NCBI RefSeq assembly: GCF_040054535.1 | Contig: NC_090777.1 | Span: forward strand, 12,001,001-12,065,000 | Direction: 5' to 3' | Source: Antennarius striatus | Lineage: Eukaryota; Chordata; Actinopteri; Lophiiformes; Antennariidae | Length of the DNA stretch: 64,000 nucleotides | Part shown: piece by piece, positions 1-11,727 of the stretch | Layout: each line of letters begins with the position of its first letter | Position numbering within the stretch: the stretch's first letter is position 1 | Position numbers and translations under genes: made by a program | Notes under the pieces: generated by a model | What the model was told of the DNA's origin: nothing | The model's input: the letters and a program-made list of their open reading frames with translations, nothing else | The model's database searches: none

Positions 1-2560
1 AGCACACCAAACGTGTGTAGTGTTTTAAAAAAAGCCTATACTGTACCACTATTGTGTACACATCAGCAAAAAAGCTGATCTATTCACTACTATCACCTGA
101 CAGATTTTATTTGACAACTATTGGCTGATGTTAATGGAATAGTAAAGCAGTGTTTTCATGCTACATGGTCAACTCTAGGTCAGCCAATTTGTTAAGTGTT
201 GTGAGGCCAGGAGTTTAGTTGAGAGGGTGATACAAATAGGAATTGATCAGCCCATTAATAAAAGTCAGTGGTGGTGATACAGCACCCAAGGCTTATTTAC
301 TATTGGGAATTTGAAATATCTTGAGTGCCCAAAGCTCAGGACCATAGGACAAAAACAGAGTTCACAAGCACACAAAATTTTTTCAATTGAATATTTTCAT
401 GTTTTTATAATATAATCAGAGGAAAATGCAGGTTCATCACAAGTCCTAAAGAGGGAAACAGTGTTCTGCTTTGAATAATATTTTTCCACTTCATTCAAAG
501 ATGAGAAATTTACGTTCATTGGACAGAGGTAGGACATTTACCCTCTGGTGATGAATGATAGGACGCAACAATCAATAAAACCATTAGCGATCCGATGCTT
601 TCCAGGGAGCTGTTGAGAGAGAGGGCAAAAGCAGATGGACAATGTGCATTGGGTAATGGTATGCATGCTCAAATGTTCCACCACTCAGTGTTCTGACAGC
701 CATGGGATAAAATCAGCTTTGCGCATGTGTTCATACTCTTCATTTGATGTCTTCATCAAAAAAATTCCCTCTGAATCGACTGTACTTCATATAAACAAAC
801 TGACATCTATGAAATCAGACCAATTTTAAAGGCTGCATTTGCTTTCACTCTTTTCTTTCTTCACAACTGAGAAGAAGAGATGACTTTGGTGTCCTTGGCA
901 ATAGCTGTATTTGTACATAGGTCTGGTTTGGCACGCTTTGTGGAATCATTTTATTTATGTATTGCGTTCGTCAACATCAGTAAAATTCCATTAGCGTCCA
1001 CCAAGGGCAGATACTCGTGACCTACAGAATGCACAAGAAGACACACGGGCCCATAAAATGGCGGCTGTATAGATTAATAGATGTGTATGATATGAATATA
1101 TTGCAATTTATATTCATTACACACTCACCGCATTCCAGACAAAGGCTTCCCAAAATGACAGGGGCAGGCTGGTTGTCAATCTGATATCCTGATGGAAAAA
1201 GTGAAGCCTTGGAATTACATGTGTGAAAGCATGAACGCATATTGAATGCATCATCATATCTAAGATACATGTCCAATACAAAAGAGGCTTTCATAAGATC
1301 AAGATTCATGAGATCTAAATATGTTGATGTGAGAAGGAAATTTATCACATGTGATTGTCCAATTCATGTGAGCAGTTACTTCAAAATGACAACATTTCAG
1401 TTCTAGGTCATAGATTTGTGTATCAGGTATAATATATCCTGATATTGGCTCCTGTAGAAAAAAAAGAAAAAACTAACCTAATTGAGTGCACACAGTTTAT
1501 CATCAATCAGACAATTACTGAATTGGATTGATCTGTTTTCCCTGGAGTACTTTGCCTGGAGGAAGTATCGTGATCCATTTATAAAAAAAAATGGAGGAGG
1601 GTTAAGCCAATTTCACAAATGAATGCAGTGCAACATATTATGCATGACATACGTAGTAATCATTAGACTGAAAATTCACAGGTATTTGCAATTTGAAAAA
1701 ATAATTCTAACCTTTTGACATTGGGATTACATTAAGGTTTTTTCAACACATACATATTTACATACATATTTACATACATACATATTTACTACATACTATA
1801 TGAATTGTTACACTAGTAATTTCTATGGACACTGTCCATGTTATATAGTTGAAATGGGGTAAAACCACATTAGTCAACACACCAATGGACCAATGTGCTG
1901 CCTCCGAAAAAGATGTTTAAATTAGCAATTAGTCAAGATACATGTATATATTCCACATGATAAAAATACTGTTATTAGAGCTCCCGTTTGGTGAAATTAC
2001 ATTAAGGTAGCCATGATAAATTGCAAGCTCAAACACTGTAAAAAAAAAAAAGTTCAATTGTTGCACGAAATATAAACTTCCAAAGTGAATAAATCAGACA
2101 CACCCTCCAGCGCAGGATGCTGAAAAGTTCAGGCACATCCAGATGAAGCAAACAAGTTTTCATGAAGGTCCTTATGTAAAACACTTGAGATTGATTAAGT
2201 GTTCATTGTAGACTGTTCTTTCTCTAATTCTGTTCAAACTCCTCTTTTCCTATAACCTGTACACATGGTGATCTTGTCAGCCATCACCTGTCCAACAGGT
2301 GGCTCATTTGATTCTACACCAGCTTCAACCAGAACACCCAATAAACTCCCTATTTTTTTTGTCTGCATATATTCTCATAATTTAACACCACAAAAAGGGA
2401 ATCAACTTTTTATGAGACTAATGCACGTTTTAGTCTTGCAGCAACATTTAAAAAAATATTTTTATTGCATGCACGGGACCATCACCAGCCCTCTCTGGGA
2501 AGTTGTCAATCTTTATTAGAATTTCCTACTACAAGCCAGAGAGGGAAATGCTGCACCTCT
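1..2560. other. AT-rich intergenic DNA, no gene recognised
   Basis: Only short ORFs with no family resemblance occur on either strand. Short poly-A/T runs (for example near 2040) and a cluster of TACATA repeats near 1745-1795 are the only local structure. I see no exon with convincing splice sites and conserved peptide. Confidence 0.6.
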
Positions 2561-2566
2561 GTGAGT

Positions 2567-3310
2567 TCAGGGGGTACCAGAAGAAGACAGGGAGAGAAAA
2601 CACAAACAGGGGAGAGGATAGACAGGCAGTGCTATTAGAGTGGAAGAAATTTGAGCAGTTTTATTATCTCTCACAACTGCCACCTTAATACCCAATAGTG
2701 TGAAACACCAGGGTAGTAGAGGTCCTGACAGTATAGAATAGGCTACCAGAGGAAAACAGTGCGGAAGGAAGACAGAGGGCATGAGATTGTGATGTCTAAA
2801 GAGAGACTCATCACGTTCTGACAGGACCCAACGGTTCTCAACAATTGGTGAAGTGTGATGGAAACCAACGCTTAGAGTGGCTACCAAGACCCAGCAGGGC
2901 CAGGCCAGCAAAGCTCCCCCGACCCTGGAAGCCAGAAAAACCCAGAAGTCATCCCCCAAAGGGCCACCAGGGGCATCGAGAATCACGTAGACCCAGAGAT
3001 CAAGAGGAGGCAGGGACCGCCACCACCAGGGTGCCCAGGACAAACCCCGGGGGCACAGAGTAAGGACAACCAACCACCACAAATACCGTGATGACTCCAC
3101 AAAACCCGACCTCCCCCGCACCCCCGTGCCAGCCTCCCGCAGCCCAACCCCTGGGCCAAGCCACATGGCCCATACATCGACCCCATCCCACAGCAGTGAA
3201 GCAGTGCAGCACCCCAGGTCCCCATCGCCGAACGGTAAGTCAACGGCCAAAACTGACAACCAGCGACCCCCAACCAGCGGCCGCCTATTAATAATGATCT
3301 CCGGCCTGAA
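2567..3310. repeat. GC-rich dispersed-repeat-like block
   Basis: The block is CCC/GGG-rich (about 2860-3290) inside AT-rich surroundings and abruptly bounded. It contains a 230-residue open frame on the - strand (2567-3259) whose translation is Trp/Leu/Pro/Gly-rich with no domain, as expected when GC-rich non-coding DNA lacks stops. Phrases in it resemble widespread teleost interspersed repeats from memory. The class is unknown; a CpG-poor GC island is the alternative. Confidence 0.45.
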
Positions 3311-3605
3311 TATGACCTGCCTTTCAAACCTTAGTTTGTTGCTTTTGACTTTTTTACCTTCACTTGTGTAATGGGAATTTCACCTGTGTGGATTTGAAGA
3401 GAATAGAGAGGCCTGTTCTCAGGCAACTCTGCTCAGTTAAGTTGTTTTGGTCCATTCCAGTGTGCAAGGTCGCCTGATAAAGATGTTTTTCTCGGGGTAT
3501 GTGAATTCCTCCTACACTGCCTTCCCAGGTGTAGCGAGGGCTTCCCCACACTGCCTGAGAAACCCCGTCTTTCTCAGACAGTGTGGTGCGTTGTTTATTT
3601 AGGCG

Positions 3606-3613
3606 TATAAAAG
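3606..3613 (+). promoter_or_regulatory. TATA-box-like motif
   Basis: A consensus TATAAAAG lies 26 bases upstream of an ATG (3632) and is followed by a GC-rich stretch with several CpGs, then a strong splice donor at 3724. The arrangement resembles a polymerase II core promoter, either of an unrecognised gene or of an LTR. No transcript evidence is available. Confidence 0.35.
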
Positions 3614-3631
3614 TAGAGGGTTTCCGGCGCC

Positions 3632-3723
3632 ATGTTGGAGTCAGCTGTGGGTTGCGTACGAACGCCCAGCACTGTTGATGCTACTCTACCTGGATCGTTG
3701 GGCTCTCCGATTCGTGTGTCAAG
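3632..3723 (+). other. Candidate first coding exon or LTR leader
   Basis: An ATG in a GCC context opens a frame of 30 codons plus two bases that runs without a stop into a near-consensus donor (CAAG/gtaaga at 3724). A TATAAAAG motif lies just upstream. The peptide (begins MLESAVGCV) matches no family I know, and no partner exon was found downstream. It could equally be the U3/R/U5 part of a solo LTR. Seen: the motif order. Inferred: promoter and exon function. Confidence 0.25.
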
Positions 3724-3783
3724 GTAAGAGACTGAGCACATTTGGAATGCTTTAGCTCAACCAAAGAATTTGTGGGTACTGTC

Positions 3784-4022
3784 CTATGCTCTGTGGAGGG
3801 AATGAACGACACATTTGTTCTAGCATCATAGGGGGTCCTGGGACTCAAAGTACGTTACTATGTTCTGTGGGCTTACTCCAGCTGTTCTTTGTGGAGGATG
3901 TAGCTACCAGTTTATTCTAGCATCATAGTTGTATATTATCTACTGTTTGCTGCTTATTATTTGTTGCTTGTTTGCTCTATGTTCTGCGGGAAATAAACCA
4001 TTCATTTATTATAGCATCATAG
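3784..4022 (+). repeat. Degenerate tandem repeat, three units of about 95 bp
   Basis: The motif TCTAGCATCATAG or TATAGCATCATAG recurs ending at 3831, 3928 and 4022 (spacing 97 and 94). Each copy is preceded by CTATG(C/T)TCTG(T/C)GG (3784, 3858, 3977). The units have drifted, and an ORF across them (from about 3929) has only hydrophobic, family-free sequence. Confidence 0.6.
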
Positions 4023-4159
4023 CAGTTTTCTGTCTGATTTATTGTGTGAGTTTTTCTGTCTACCTACCTCCGGCGGACCTGCAAAATTTTTCACAAAACA
4101 ACTTGTGTCTGAATTTATGCTATTGGACCAGAAGGAAACAGCATAGCAAACAGTAAAAA

Positions 4160-7100
4160 CAGGACCTATAATCACATTATTAATACTACTGTATTCATAT
4201 TATAAATGAGGCCACATAAAGATGTTGAATAACCTGTCATTAAAGTGGCAACAATAGTTCTACCCACTTGGTGCTGGTGTTTAACCTACTCTGATGTTAT
4301 TAAGGTTACACGTGTCAAGCAAGTCAAACAGCAAGTTTTGTTCAACAGTTTAACAATTACCTTCCTCCTAACTGTGTTTGGTATAGTCCAGATTAGCCCA
4401 TCCTGAAGAAGCCTCCGATACACCTGAATGTCTTCAATTTTGGCACCACTTTTCAATTTCTCAAAGACGTTCTCATGACAAATCAACATCCTGTCGTCAT
4501 CACCTGCGTCAACTGTCTCCTTCTACTTGATGACTAATTGACCGGTGTGTCTTAGACGCCTCTATATGAATCCTCTCTCTTGTCCTTGCAGAAAATAAAA
4601 TATAAGATTTTGTTCTTTTTTTTCCAAGTTAGTTTTTTTCAGACCGTATCTGACAAATATCTGTGAAAATTCTCAGTCATTCAGCATGGGGTAAATACCT
4701 TGTCTTGAATAAAGTCAGCTGGTTTTGTAGGAAAAGCTTGATGCTTGTTCCAGTCTGAAAGTTGTTTTTTAGTTAGTGATGATTCTGTATGGATGACAAA
4801 CTACAGAAACATATTACAAATTGTTGTTTATTTACTAATGTAGTCAAATAACTTTGACCTCTGTTTTGTTCTCTACCAACCAACTACTGTGTAAAAATAA
4901 AATCTCATCCACTAAATGTTATATCAAGTTCAGGAGCTACTTGCTAATTTTGTGTTTGCTTGTTTGTTTCTCTTTTTACATTGTGAACATCTCACTGCTG
5001 GAAATCCTGCTGGAGATAATGGTGACACTGAACTATGAATATACTGTATTGCTGATGTAACTGCAAATATAAAGCTTAACTTGGCTTTATAGAAATTGGG
5101 GCTTAAATTCTCTGCTTAACCCTTTTAGAGCAATCGAGAAATTGATCTAAACTCCAAATTCACTCTCACACACAAGAAAATATAAAACATTACAATTCTT
5201 ATGATCTTTTCTTTTTGCTAACGCCAATGCCAAAGATGGAAAACTGAGAGAATGAGCAAACTCATACCTTTTGTGTGATGATGGTATTTGTGTGATATTT
5301 AGCAGCCTTATATGCTTGTAATGGTATTCCCAGCACCAGGACAGTTTCTGAGATCAATCACGCCGGAGGGACACGAAGAAAAGGAAGGTGGGAGGTGAAA
5401 TTGACAGTAGACTCAAAAATAGTGCTGAACTTGCCTACAGCAGATTTCTTTTGAATGCACGGAACACAAGGACTCTTTCAAATCGTTCAGCAAAGAAGTT
5501 ATGTATAGGCTTCCATTTACAAAGCGAATCCCTCATCTATGATCCAGGATAATGCCACTGACGTAATGGTTTGCTAGAATAAAAGAACTACTATTGGAAT
5601 TTCAAGGTGGAAAGTTAGTTGAATAAATCAGTCAATAAATAGATTGTATGAACGAGTTAATTGGAAAAAAAGGGGAAGCAATGGCTCAATGTAACCTCTT
5701 CAAAAGGAAAAGCTTTACATCATAAAACCTCTCTGGGATATAATGTATATATACCACTGTATATATATGATATTAAGTGATATTTCTTATAGAAGCCACT
5801 ATTTCATGATATATCATTACTTATTGATGCTGTTACATACTGTAGATGTTGCCTTTGCTGTAGTTTAGGGGGTGGAAGTTTGGTCACCTTCCCCTGCAGA
5901 CTGCATGTTGAAGTGCCCATGAGCAAGATGCTGACGCCCAGCCTGTTCCCAGTGATTGTTCCGTGAGTGTGTGTGGCCATAGCAGCATATGTGAATTTGT
6001 GTGTGCATGGGTGGCTTGTATTGTGCTTCAAGGTGTTGGTGTATATAGTCCATTAACCATTCTCATCATTCTGATCCACAGTTAATAAAAATATTAAAAT
6101 TGACTCTTCATTCCTCTAGTTCTCTCATGATTCTTTCACCAAAGTTTTCTAGATTCACTGACTTCACAATTCCTCAGTTTCAGCAAGGTCATCAGCCGCC
6201 ACCACCACCACCACCAGTGTCTGGATTAAGAGGAGGAGATACTGTATATATTTTGCGTTGTTCAGGACACAAGCCTTTTGATCGCAATCTCTCTCTGAAG
6301 TGTCAAAGTGCCAAAGACTGATGTTCTGATCATCACATATCATTTGATGTTGTAAACATCTGACCTAAACCATTAGTGTCTCCTGACTGAAATGGTTACA
6401 AAACAGTTAGCTGTTATTTTCAATGTAAACAATCATGATTTACCGTTTAACTCTCAAGATGCACCCCATAAATTAGAGGTTAGGTCAAAGGAACTAATTA
6501 TTTGATTCTGCATTAAAACTGAAGTATTTCTACATGTGTAACATTAAATACTAAAAACCTCACACTGCTACCAAGAACTATACAATATTTCCTCAGTCCT
6601 AATTAATGGAGAAACAACACAAACCAGGCAAACAATAGGACAAAGTCCATTCAGGTCTCTTAATGTAGCTCAATAAATCTGCCTCAGCAAGACAAACACA
6701 GCATAAATGTACTCTCAGCAAACAAGCATAATTGAACACTTAGCAGACAAAGTAGCAATGCTCTAAAGCACCATGAAATTAAAAAGTTTTCAGCTAACTC
6801 TGTCTTTATAAGATGAGACATAAAAACCTTTCATTGAGTAAAACCAGAGCCCTTGCGATCATGCTGCAGCCAGAGAGAACATACTATATTCTGAAGCTGA
6901 GGTTACTGTCATGCTCATGGCTGTTTGACCTTCAGAATTAAATAGATGGTCACAAGATTGTAAAACTGAAACACAATTTATCACAATCTGCCTCCCTCAC
7001 TCCTGTAACACTCACCTACGGCCTATAGTAACACCTTTCCTTCCAGTCCCAATCACATGACCTTCCTTCCATATGCTTACCTGTTTCCATTCTCCCTCAT

Positions 7101-7584
7101 TAACCTGACAAACACCAAACACTCATTCATCCTCACACTTTTACTTTATGCTTATAATCGAGTTCCCATTTTCTTTACCTACGCCCCCTGCTGCAGCCTG
7201 GCTTTCCCTCCTACTGATGACAGAGATGTTCACTTACCAAATGCAAATCCTTAGACTATTCTCATCACTTCCCTCTCAAGAAGAAAAGTAAAAATATGCA
7301 CATCCAATGCATTTACTATGAACACAATCAGGGCTGTGTTCATTGTGAAATTGTTCCATGTTTGTGTCAGCTGTATTAAATTACTTAGGGACGAGAGGCA
7401 GGAGAGGAACCCCTCTGAACAAGAAACCACATTCTTATTTTTATGCAAAAAAGGTTTTCATTATAAATTATTTTATTTATTGTAAGTATAATCTACATAT
7501 AGTATTAAAATGAGTCTCCAAACCTTTAACCTTTTATGGATATATGTATCTACGTATGTATGTAGGTATATACAGTATGTATAT
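4160..7584. other. Intergenic DNA, no gene recognised
   Basis: AT-rich DNA with no supported exon. A short TATA dinucleotide tract lies near 5743-5772 and a CCACCA run near 6200. The ORFs present are short, lack homology and lack codon signatures. Confidence 0.55.
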
Positions 7585-7589
7585 ATGTA

Positions 7590-7830
7590 TCAAGTTTCAA
7601 GTTTATTTATTCTTATACAGTATAGCCCAGATTCACAATGTCTCAAAGAGATTTACAATCTGCACATGGACGATATCCCTCTGACCTTTGTGCACTGCGA
7701 GCAGTACGACCCTAACATCGGATAAGGAACAACTCCCCCCAAAACCCTTTTAACAGGGGAAAAATGGATGGGAGAAACCTCAGGAAGACTGCAGAGGAGG
7801 GACCCCTCTTCCAGGAGTGGACAGACGAAG
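7590..7830 (+). repeat. Dispersed teleost repeat
   Basis: The segment has the wording of a very common fish interspersed repeat: TTTATTTATTCTTATA, a CTCAAAGAGATTTACAATCTG core, a GGATAAGGAACAACTCC block, then ACCTCAGGAAGACTGCAGAGGAGGGA. It is inserted in a (TATG)n-like stretch that continues on both sides (TATGTATCTACGTAT at about 7544 and 7856), which marks the insertion boundaries. Class not assigned. Confidence 0.6.
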
Positions 7831-8310
7831 CAATAGATATCGCATGTACAGTCTGTATGTATCTACGTATATACACATACATGGTGCCCCTGCACGGTTT
7901 TTCACCTTAGATTTCCTGCATCATCCAGAGATTGAAAAGGGCATCCAGAAATTTCTTATTGTGCATTCAGTGGTAAAATTACTTCCTATTCGCCGCAGTG
8001 ATTCTGAAAGAGGAGTCATTACCAATATAATAATGCCACTGTGGACACATCAAAGTCTCAGCACAGATGTACAGTATGTACTGTATCTTAAAATGGTCCG
8101 CCATTGTGCCTTGGGGATCCAGAAAAAAATCAATTTGACATTTATTTTGGAAAGAACTATTTTTCCCTGCAACCATGCTATGATAGAGTTCCTAGAGATG
8201 GTTTTCACTTGCCTTATGCTAGAGGTATTATCAAATGTACTGAGTGGATGCCCTCAACCGCTTGATGGATCCATATTAAAATGGTTCATTCTTTCAGGCT
8301 GGTTATAATA

Positions 8311-8390
8311 ACCACAACCACAACCACAACAACAACAACAACAACAACAATAACAACAACAACAATAATAATAATAATAATAATAATAAA
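8311..8390 (+). repeat. (CAA)n/(AAT)n microsatellite
   Basis: Compound trinucleotide repeat, CCA/CAA units passing into AAT units, directly abutting the 5' end of the SINE-like element at 8393. Confidence 0.95.
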
Positions 8391-8392
8391 TG

Positions 8393-8741
8393 AGGCGGCA
8401 CGGTGGTGCAGTGGGTAGCACTGTCGCCTCACAACACAGTGGGTCCGGGTTCGAGTCCCACTCTATGTGGAGTTCGCATGTTCTCCTTGTGTCTGCGTTG
8501 GTTCTCTCCAGGTTCTCCGGCTTCCTCCCACCTCCAAAAGCATGCGCTTCAGGTTGATTGGCCGGTCCCAAATTGCCCGTAGGAGTGAGTGTGTGTGTGC
8601 ATGGTTGTCTGTCTTTGTGTGTGGCTCTGCGGTGCACTGGCGTCGTGCCCGGAGTGTCCCCCACCTCACGCCCCATGCCAGCTGTGATAGGCTCAAGCTC
8701 CCCATGACCCGCTACGGTGGATGAAGCGGCAGAAGATAATG
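8393..8741 (+). mobile_element. tRNA-headed SINE-like element, near full length
   Basis: It begins GGCGGCACGGTGGTGCAGTGGGTAGCA-like (box A-like), followed by a B-box-like GGTTCGAGTCC at 8448-8458. Then come the recurrent body (GTTCTCTCCAGGTTCTCCGGCTTCCTCCCACC) and a tail GATAGGCTCAAGCTCCCCATGACC ending GCGGCAGAAGATAATGAAT. The body recurs at 40261 (about 90% by eye), and diverged relatives lie at 16664, 21150, 22085, 38077 and 42158. Such elements are transcribed by polymerase III and moved by a partner LINE. Confidence 0.8.
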
Positions 8742-8746
8742 AATTA

Positions 8747-8950
8747 GATTTATATCACACTTTTCTGGACACCCAAAATGCTCACAATGGTTCCATTATT
8801 CATTCATATAGATGGTCCAAGCCTTCATACTTGGTGATGTAGCCAAAGCTGCCGTGGGGCAGAGTGACGGAAACATGGCAGCCAGTCGGCCCCAATGGCA
8901 TCTCCTCCAGGAAGCGAGATTCAAACCATGACTTCAACAGGAGAGACACC
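8747..8950 (+). repeat. Second dispersed teleost repeat abutting the SINE
   Basis: The order of blocks (TTTATATCACACTTTTCTGGACACCCAAAATGCTCACAATGG, then GTGGGGCAGAGTGACGGAAACATGGCAGCCAGTCGGCC) resembles a frequent fish repeat recalled from memory. It begins five bases after the SINE end, so one probably landed in or next to the other. No coding content. Confidence 0.5.
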
Positions 8951-8984
8951 AGAATGATTTCAGGCCCCATGAAGCATTTTCAAA

Positions 8985-9365
8985 GCGAAAAGAAAGAAAG
9001 AAAATCCAAGCCTTGCAAACATTTGCAAAAACCATTATAAGTCTCCCAAAACCATGATTCCACATCACCAAAAGAACACCATCTCCACAGTGATGCATGG
9101 TTATTGCAGCATCGTGCTGTTTTCTTCAGGTGGAACTGGGAGTGAATTAGAAACAGTTCTAAACACCTGTCAGTTTCTGACCTTCAAACTTGAAAGCTGA
9201 AGATGAAAAAGAGCTAAATCTTTCAGTACAACAACAACCCGAAGGACACATCCAGACGAACAAATGAATGGCTTCAGCTGAAAAGATCAGAGTTTTTTAA
9301 TGACCCTGCCAGAGCGCAGACCTGAATCAAATGGAACATTAATGCAAAGAACAGTGGAAATAAAG
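8985..9365 (+). pseudogene. Tc1/mariner transposase fossil
   Basis: At about 9228-9350 one frame reads NNPKDTSRRTNEWLQ, then FFNDPARAQT, which is the degenerate form of the Tc1 C-terminal core (NDPKHTS...EWL...WP.QSPDLNPIE). The upstream DNA at about 9080-9150 matches the region preceding it in Tc1 elements (a GCAGCATCGTGCTG block, then TTCTTCAGGTGGAACTGG). Stops and frame breaks rule out a working enzyme. No terminal inverted repeats were found around it. Confidence 0.6.
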
Positions 9366-10124
9366 CCAAGTGAAGATATACCATCCTTTCTGAAAGCTTT
9401 GTCCAGATCTTGGTGTTCCGGGGTGAGGGTGAGCACACCAGTGGCTTCTTGGATAAGTGTCTGTATGGCAGCCCCTATGGTAGATAAGACAGACTGTTGT
9501 GGTGAACGCTGACCCTTTGGACTGTGGCTGGTACGGGTGGTGTCCCACTGGTGACTGATTATTGTGCAATCTTGTTTAACACGATTGACATTTGACATGA
9601 TGGGCTACTGAGCTCTATTTGCTTTGGATTTTGAGGCATACCAACTGGACTATTTAAAGTTTCAATATTTCTGTTGTAGTTAATATGTAATTGTCAGGGT
9701 TTCTGCTTTCTGCATTCATTAGCATTCAGTGGGAGTGGCTCAGCTGATTTCACAGAGAGTGGGGCGTCTGAAGATCTGGTTCACGTGAACTGTGGGTAAT
9801 TCGGGTGAGAAGGGATAGACGAGGGGGGGCTGGGACGCACTGTGGATGCACTGTGGGACACTTTGTGGGGGTCCTTAGTCAGTTTACAGCTCGGTTCATC
9901 CACGTGTTACTGATCATACATCATCTACACCCAATGCTCTTTCTTCTCTTCTTCTCTCATGTCCCTATGCTTCCTTCCTTTTATTCTAGGTTCTTTTGTT
10001 TCCTGTTGTTATAATTATGTAACAGCATGTAAATAATGTAACCTATACAACGTCTTTTGGCTGTGCCATTACTCTCTGTCATTGTTATGTGTATTTATTG
10101 TATCTCTTGCGAGCAGATGTCACC

Positions 10125-10182
10125 TGAATTTCCCTTGGGATCATTAAAGTATATATCTATCTATCTATCTCTATCTAATCTC
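10125..10182 (+). mobile_element. Non-LTR retroposon 3' tail with (ATCT)n
   Basis: TTTCCCTTGGGATCATTAAAGT followed by a short ATCT microsatellite is the signature 3' terminus of a common fish retroposon. A shorter related tail occurs near 50570-50610 (TTCCCTCAGGATCATTAAAGT). The element body upstream (about 9700-10120) is too diverged to define. Confidence 0.5.
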
Positions 10183-10191
10183 TGAGCTTAA

Positions 10192-10716
10192 GGCCCCGTC
10201 CACACTATGCCGGAACTTTTAGAAAACGTTTTTTTTTTTTGCGTTTACGCCTTCCATCCACACAACAACGCAGATATCCGGAACGAAAACGCAACTTTTT
10301 GAAAATGCTGGCCTATGTGGATTTAAAAAAAAATGCTGGGTCTGCGTTGTCTTGTGGATGGTCTATCCGCAACTTTTTAAAAACGCTGACGTCTTGCCTG
10401 TGACGAAAATCGCTGTGACGTCATATTTATGGGCCCGTGTGTACAAACATGATGGATGTACGAACCTTGTTGATGGCAGCATTCTTGCAGGCGTTTTGTG
10501 ACAACAAAACATGGAGGATTCCTATTGGATAAAATTTGACTCAATACTGCCACCACATGGTTTGGCATGCTTATAGCAGTCTTTGAAAACGCACTAATGC
10601 GTTTACGTGTGGACGGAGATTTTTTTGAAAACGCTGTCGTGTGGAGGCGAATCTTTTTCGATGCGTTTTTAAAAAGTTGCGTTTTCAAGAAAATCCGTCA
10701 TCGTGTGGACGGGGCC
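10192..10716. mobile_element. 525-bp palindromic MITE with TAA target duplication
   Basis: Terminal inverted repeats begin GGCCCCGTCCACAC and end GTGTGGACGGGGCC. Both are flanked by TAA (10189-10191 and 10717-10719). Subterminal regions repeat AAAACGC/GCGTTTT motifs in opposite orientations. No transposase frame is present. TWA target duplications are typical of PIF/Harbinger-type elements, so this is probably a non-autonomous Harbinger-like MITE; a hAT origin is less likely because no 8-bp duplication is seen. Confidence 0.75.
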
Positions 10717-10719
10717 TAA

Positions 10720-11704
10720 ATCTTTGAATAATGCTCAGGCATGTTATAACACATCAAACACCTAAAAGCAAAAGAATGTAGATTGTGAATGGCAAGGACT
10801 TCCAGGTGGACAGTGCTCATCATCAGGAGTTTTTCTAACCATAGGCATTTTACGGTTTTGTCTTTGAGACAAAACATAGAAACACACAAGGACTCAGATT
10901 TTGAGTTAATATTGCAGTCTGATGAATGGAATTTATGACCTGGAGGCTTTTAAAGTCTTGTCTATGCCCTCATTTGAATATAAAATTATCTGATTATTTA
11001 TTGATGCCTGGATTATTACTTTGGCAACGTGTGGATTCAAATGAACAACTGGGCAGTGTGTGTGTGGTGATTCAGTTTTTGCGATTAGACAGGGATCTTT
11101 TAAAGGAGCATGAGTGGCACAAATTGAGCTGATATAATTTCACAGAGGCTGGTTTGAGATACAAAACTAAGAAATTCAGAGAAAATGAACATGTGAGAAC
11201 AATTTGGTTTTACACTGCGAGACGTAATGATCTATTTTTATATCTTTCCCTTGAAGCACGACAACGACACACATGTATGTAAATGAGAGGTTGAAGGTTA
11301 AAGGGAATGAGACTACAGTTTAAATGAAAGCATTTGCACCAGTGAGATAAATGAAATTGGTTCAAAGACAGAACAGATTTAGTCGTACAAGATTAAGCTC
11401 AAAGACGAAAGTAAAATGAAGGTCTTGAAACAATTCCTTCCTAATAGGTAGAAGGAAAGTGTGTGAGGAGTGAATCTGTGGAGGACTGGACCCCAGGGGG
11501 TAACACAGGGACAGTAAAGACTTGTGAAGTGCAGCAAAGTTTGCCACTTTCATTTGATAAGGGGCATGAGCAAATTGTTTCAAGAGACAATGTGGATTCC
11601 ACAGAACCAACCAGTGATGGGTCAGACGTTAAAATGCCTGGTGGTTGTACGCTTACACCAACCAGTCAAGCTGCAGTTAATGTCGATGACTGTCTGAATT
11701 TATA
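10720..11704. other. Intergenic DNA, no gene recognised
   Basis: Unique-looking AT-rich DNA. Short ORFs on both strands lack family features. An AAG microsatellite starts at 11706 and borders the next repeat. Confidence 0.5.
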
Positions 11705-11727
11705 ATGAAGAAGAAGAAGAAGAAGAT

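Noticed and set aside
2567..3259. 230-codon open frame on the - strand
   Set aside because: GC-rich repeat-like DNA, Trp/Pro/Gly-rich translation without a domain, and other frames equally open. No splice or start context favours it.
3784..4022. CRISPR-like spaced repeats
   Set aside because: Eukaryotic context, only three imperfect units and spacers that are themselves diverged repeat sequence.
7817..8308. 163-codon open frame on the + strand
   Set aside because: It starts inside a dispersed repeat, shows no family motif and runs up to a microsatellite. Probably chance.
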